A stretch of 8,501 nucleotides of DNA, from NCBI GenBank assembly GCA_938028645.1, contig CALIMD010000043.1, positions 1 through 8,501 on the forward strand, given 5' to 3'. The notes beneath the pieces were generated by a model. It saw only the letters and a list, made by a program, of their open reading frames with translations, searched no databases and was not told where the DNA came from. The stretch comes from an uncultured Alphaproteobacteria bacterium (GTDB lineage: Bacteria; Pseudomonadota; Alphaproteobacteria; Thalassobaculales; Thalassobaculaceae). Shown here piece by piece: positions 6,093 to 8,501 of the stretch (position 1 is the first letter of the stretch; each line of letters begins with the position of its first letter). The translations under genes and the position numbers were made by a program.

Positions 6093-7187
6093 TTATTTTA
6101 GACCATGTCTGATAATCTTTAGCATTAAAGATGGGAGCCCCGCCTTTTGGAATGTATCTGCGGGATGCCAAGCAAGACTATCAGCCTTAGGGCAATATTT
6201 TAGATTTACCCGAAGAACTTTTATTTCAAGTTTAAAATGAGTGAAAACATGAATAATGGTACCAGGAACAACCTGCCAATCAGTTTTGAAAGGTTCTGAG
6301 TTTTGAATCTGAGCCTGACTAGGAGGATTTTCTGTCCATGGCGTACCGGGCACCTCCATCATACCTGCGAAAAGACCTTTATCTGGGCGGCGTTGTAATA
6401 GTATTTCATTATTAGTGTTTATGCACAGAAATGCTATTCCAAATCGACTGGGCTTTTTGCGTTTAGGCGTTTTCTTTGGGATTACCTCTGTCTTCCCTTT
6501 TTCCAAACTCAAACAAGAACCGTTCACGGGGCACTTATTACATCGTGGTTTTTTGGGAGTGCATATTGTCGCCCCAAGATCCATAACGGCTTGAGCATAA
6601 TCCCCAGGCCGGTAATCAGGGGTGATCATAGTTGCATACTTTTTCAATAGGGGTTTTGCGGCGGGAAGAGGTTTTTCAATGGCATTTAGACGAGCTGTAA
6701 CGCGCTCGAAATTACCGTCCATGGGGGTTGCTTTAGTATCAAAAGCAATCGCCATGATTGCTGCCGCTGTATATGTTCCTACTCCAGGGAGTTCGAGGAG
6801 TTTTTCTTCTTGGTTTGGAAATATACCATTAAAATTATTAACTATAATTTTGGCGCATCGGTGAAGATTACGAGCTCGAGCATAGTAGCCAAGCCCCGCC
6901 CATTCAATAAGAACATCATCTAAATTAGCTTCTGCTAATTTGAATATGGACGGCCACCGATTCAAAAACTTTTCAAAGTAGGGAATTGCTGTTGCAACCT
7001 GGGTCTGCTGAAGCATAATTTCACTAAGCCAAACCTTATAGGCGTCGGGCCGCGATCCGTCTCTTGGTCTCCATGGCATTAATCTCTTATTTTGATCATA
7101 CCAATTGAGCAGTTTATGTGGCACGGATAGAATCTGTTCAGATATTTCTGGTTTCATCGCCGGACGAGAGTGTATATTTAGGTTCAT
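6093..7187 (-). CDS. mutY: Adenine DNA glycosylase MutY
   Basis: MutY removes adenine mispaired with 8-oxoguanine, preventing G:C to T:A mutations. From the start used here it has 364 residues (E. coli 350). WLSEIMLQQTQV (53-64) holds the catalytic Glu56, ELPGVGTYTAAA (132-143) is the helix-hairpin-helix, and MDGNFERV (156-163) holds Asp157. Cys209, 216, 219 and 225 form the C-X6-C-X2-C-X5-C iron-sulfur cluster. The C-terminal NUDIX-like 8-oxoG recognition domain has LLQRRPDKGLFAGMMEVPGT (263-282) and HVFTHFKLEI (313-322). All active-site elements are intact. The start is uncertain: the frame is open to an ATG at 7256, but that adds a hydrophobic stretch unlike MutY. ATG 7187 and ATG 7157 (354 residues) both fit, and none has a clear ribosome binding site. 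It diverges from the DUF721 gene, an arrangement known in Alphaproteobacteria, and converges on the aminotransferase with a 34-base gap. Confidence 0.97.
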   Translation of the reverse strand: MNLNIHSRPAMKPEISEQILSVPHKLLNWYDQNKRLMPWRPRDGSRPDAYKVWLSEIMLQQTQVATAIPYFEKFLNRWPSIFKLAEANLDDVLIEWAGLGYYARARNLHRCAKIIVNNFNGIFPNQEEKLLELPGVGTYTAAAIMAIAFDTKATPMDGNFERVTARLNAIEKPLPAAKPLLKKYATMITPDYRPGDYAQAVMDLGATICTPKKPRCNKCPVNGSCLSLEKGKTEVIPKKTPKRKKPSRFGIAFLCINTNNEILLQRRPDKGLFAGMMEVPGTPWTENPPSQAQIQNSEPFKTDWQVVPGTIIHVFTHFKLEIKVLRVNLKYCPKADSLAWHPADTFQKAGLPSLMLKIIRHGLK

Positions 7188-7259
7188 AAAAATCAATTTG
7201 TTTAATGTATGTAATAATGTTTTCAAAACAACGAAAAATAATAACATTCTGAGCATTTT
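7188..7259. promoter_or_regulatory. Divergent intergenic region between mutY and the DUF721 gene
   Basis: This AT-rich stretch of about 72 bases separates the two start codons if mutY starts at 7187. It should hold both promoters. It contains a perfect 11-base palindrome, GTTTTCAAAAC (7219-7229), and on the minus strand a TTGAAA hexamer that could be a -35 element for mutY. No convincing -10 partner at 16-18 bases was found. Promoter function rests on the divergent layout only. Confidence 0.35.
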
Positions 7260-7763
7260 ATGGTTAAACGGAAAAAAAAGCCCGAAGGTAGTAGCGTCAG
7301 GAGCCCCGGTTTAAAGACCTTACAGCAGTCTGTTGTAAAAATAACGGATGTAGCTATAAGGAAACGAGGGTTTGTGGAATCTGCGTTGATACATAAATGG
7401 GCAAGTATTGTCGGAAAAGAAATCGCTGCCTGGAGTGTGCCCAACCGTCTTGTTTTTTTGAGGGGTAGCACCCTAGATGCAACACTGCATCTTGATGTGT
7501 TATCTGCTCGAGCACTAGAAATTCAGCATAATGAACTGATTATATTAGAGCGGATAAATGTCGTTTTTGGTTACAAGGCAATTAATAAAATTGCGATTCG
7601 GCAGGTAAATTCTCTAAGCCGAACCGTAAAGCAGTCGCCCACACCTGCGGTTTTGACCGAATCAGAAAAGTCGTGGGTTTCAGATCAAATCAAAAATCAT
7701 AGTAACACGGATCTAAAAAACGCTCTGGAAGCGTTGGGTCAAGCCATTTTGAGCCGTAAATAA
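7260..7763 (+). CDS. DUF721 family protein, DciA-like (probable replicative helicase loading factor)
   Basis: This 167-residue protein matches the DUF721 pattern: a basic N-terminus (MVKRKKKPEG), then HKWASIVGKEIAAWSVP (45-61), LHLDVLSARALEIQHNEL (76-93) and ILERINVVFGYKAINKIAIR (95-114). The core order of Trp47, IVG, SARALE, the RIN motif and a GY pair near 104-105 is typical. DciA proteins of this family bind the replicative helicase DnaB and help load it in bacteria lacking DnaC or DnaI. In Alphaproteobacteria the homologue sits next to mutY, as here, which strengthens the call. The tail after about 120 is low in conservation and ends in a predicted helix. The start is the only upstream ATG, with a weak GAG at 7251-7253. 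The next gene follows 130 bases downstream in the same direction. Confidence 0.87.
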   Translation: MVKRKKKPEGSSVRSPGLKTLQQSVVKITDVAIRKRGFVESALIHKWASIVGKEIAAWSVPNRLVFLRGSTLDATLHLDVLSARALEIQHNELIILERINVVFGYKAINKIAIRQVNSLSRTVKQSPTPAVLTESEKSWVSDQIKNHSNTDLKNALEALGQAILSRK

Positions 7764-7893
7764 TTTTGGCATTTTCATAATAAAAATCATTACCCTGCCT
7801 TATTTCGAGCAACTTTCTTAAATATAACAGACAATATATTGCGAGGACAGAATGCTCGTTTTATGTTGTTTGGGAAGAAGAGTGGAGTTGATT

Positions 7894-8501
7894 ATGCGGA
7901 TCAAGTTTTTATTGCTACTTGTGGGCTGGGTTCTTATGGCCTTTAATGTTGCTCTCGCAGATAAAGCAAATGTAAATATTGACATCGGTGTTGCACTATC
8001 CCCTCGGGTTGAGGGAAATCCTGACGCTAGGGTAAAGTTAGTTGAATACTTTTCTTTAACATGCCCTGCCTGTGCTAAATTTCACACAGACGTGTACCCA
8101 AAAATCAAGGAAAAATATATCGATACAGGTTTGGTTCAGATGGAATATCGAGATTTCCCTCTAGACCAATGGGGACTCAGAGCAGCCGCGTTAGCGCGTT
8201 GCCTTGAACCAAAATACTATGGCGCTATGGTTGACGTTTTACTCAAGCAGCAGAGTAACTGGACACGTTCCGAAAATGTTTTAGAATCTTTGCTGAAAAT
8301 TGGTCAATTAGCTGGGCTGAATGAGAAAAATGCGAAAGCCTGTATGAGTAACGAAAAGTTATTAGATGGCATCATTTCTGTTCGCATGACGGGAAATAAA
8401 AAACACAATGTAAACACAACGCCTTCTTTTCTTATAAATGGGGAGAAAATACAAGCGTTTGAGTTTAGTGACTTTGAAATGTTGTTTAAGGACACCTTAG
8501 G
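7894..8501 (+). CDS. DsbA-family periplasmic thiol:disulfide oxidoreductase, C-terminus cut by the window edge
   Basis: The first 202 codons are visible without a stop. A signal peptide MRIKFLLLLVGWVLMAFNVALA (broken here after MRIK in its basic part) ends in ALA, predicting cleavage after Ala22 and export to the periplasm. The mature part has VEYFSLTCPACAKFH (49-63) with the redox pair Cys57-Pro-Ala-Cys60, an inserted helical domain (about 95-165), and the conserved cis-proline loop NTTPSF (174-179, Pro177). It closely resembles the thioredoxin-like DsbA proteins that sit between DUF721 and smc in Alphaproteobacteria and act in disulfide formation or isomerisation. GGAG at 7884-7887 with 6-base spacing supports ATG 7894. 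An in-frame ATG at 7852 with GAGGA at 7843-7847 would add 14 residues before the signal peptide and is less likely. Cys103 and Cys150 are extra cysteines in the helical domain. Probably only a few dozen codons or fewer are missing. Confidence 0.93.
   Translation, partial: MRIKFLLLLVGWVLMAFNVALADKANVNIDIGVALSPRVEGNPDARVKLVEYFSLTCPACAKFHTDVYPKIKEKYIDTGLVQMEYRDFPLDQWGLRAAALARCLEPKYYGAMVDVLLKQQSNWTRSENVLESLLKIGQLAGLNEKNAKACMSNEKLLDGIISVRMTGNKKHNVNTTPSFLINGEKIQAFEFSDFEMLFKDTL

Noticed and set aside
5662..6171. Long minus-strand open frame antisense to the end of the aminotransferase
   Set aside because: It lies opposite the conserved C-terminal half of the aminotransferase and overlaps the 3' end of mutY in another frame. 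Its translation is Ser/Leu-rich with no recognisable motif.
7188..7256. N-terminal extension of MutY to ATG 7256
   Set aside because: It would add a hydrophobic segment (MLRMLLFFVVL...) absent from MutY proteins, has no ribosome binding site, and would leave only 3 bases before the divergent DUF721 start.

Overview
The window looks like chromosomal DNA of a Gram-negative bacterium, most likely an alphaproteobacterium of fairly low GC content (about 40% by eye). The strongest pointer is the right end: mutY on the minus strand faces away from a DUF721 gene that is followed by a DsbA-like periplasmic thiol oxidoreductase. I know this gene order from Alphaproteobacteria, where smc often comes next; the window ends inside the DsbA gene, so smc cannot be seen. 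The genus cannot be told from the sequence.

Left and middle part (1-6058) is an accessory metabolic neighbourhood. It holds the first codons of an unidentified minus-strand gene (1-46), a ketopantoate-reductase-family dehydrogenase (268-1188, +), a two-domain VOC (glyoxalase/dioxygenase superfamily) protein (1210-2082, -), a COG3618-type TIM-barrel amidohydrolase (2334-3359, +), a 14-TM DHA2-type MFS exporter (3526-5037, +) and a fold-type-IV PLP aminotransferase (5135-6058, +). The last three run in the same direction with gaps of 166 and 97 bases and may form one transcription unit. Together they suggest turnover or export of a small carbonyl, lactone or amino compound, but the substrate cannot be deduced.

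Right part (6093-8501) is housekeeping: mutY (oxidative DNA repair), the DUF721/DciA-like protein (probable replicative helicase loading factor) and the DsbA-family protein, truncated by the window edge.

No RNA genes, insertion sequences, CRISPR arrays or convincing intrinsic terminators were seen, and no gap between genes exceeds 300 bases. The most interesting non-coding signals are two. First, an identical 12-base element, TAATGTGATATT, lies 106-107 bases before the start codons of both the dehydrogenase and the amidohydrolase, suggesting a shared regulator. Second, a 10-codon leader ORF with its own ribosome binding site precedes the exporter; its stop codon overlaps the exporter's weak ribosome binding site, and an 8-bp inverted repeat joins the leader's ATG to the exporter's TTG start, an arrangement reminiscent of translational attenuation of drug-resistance genes.
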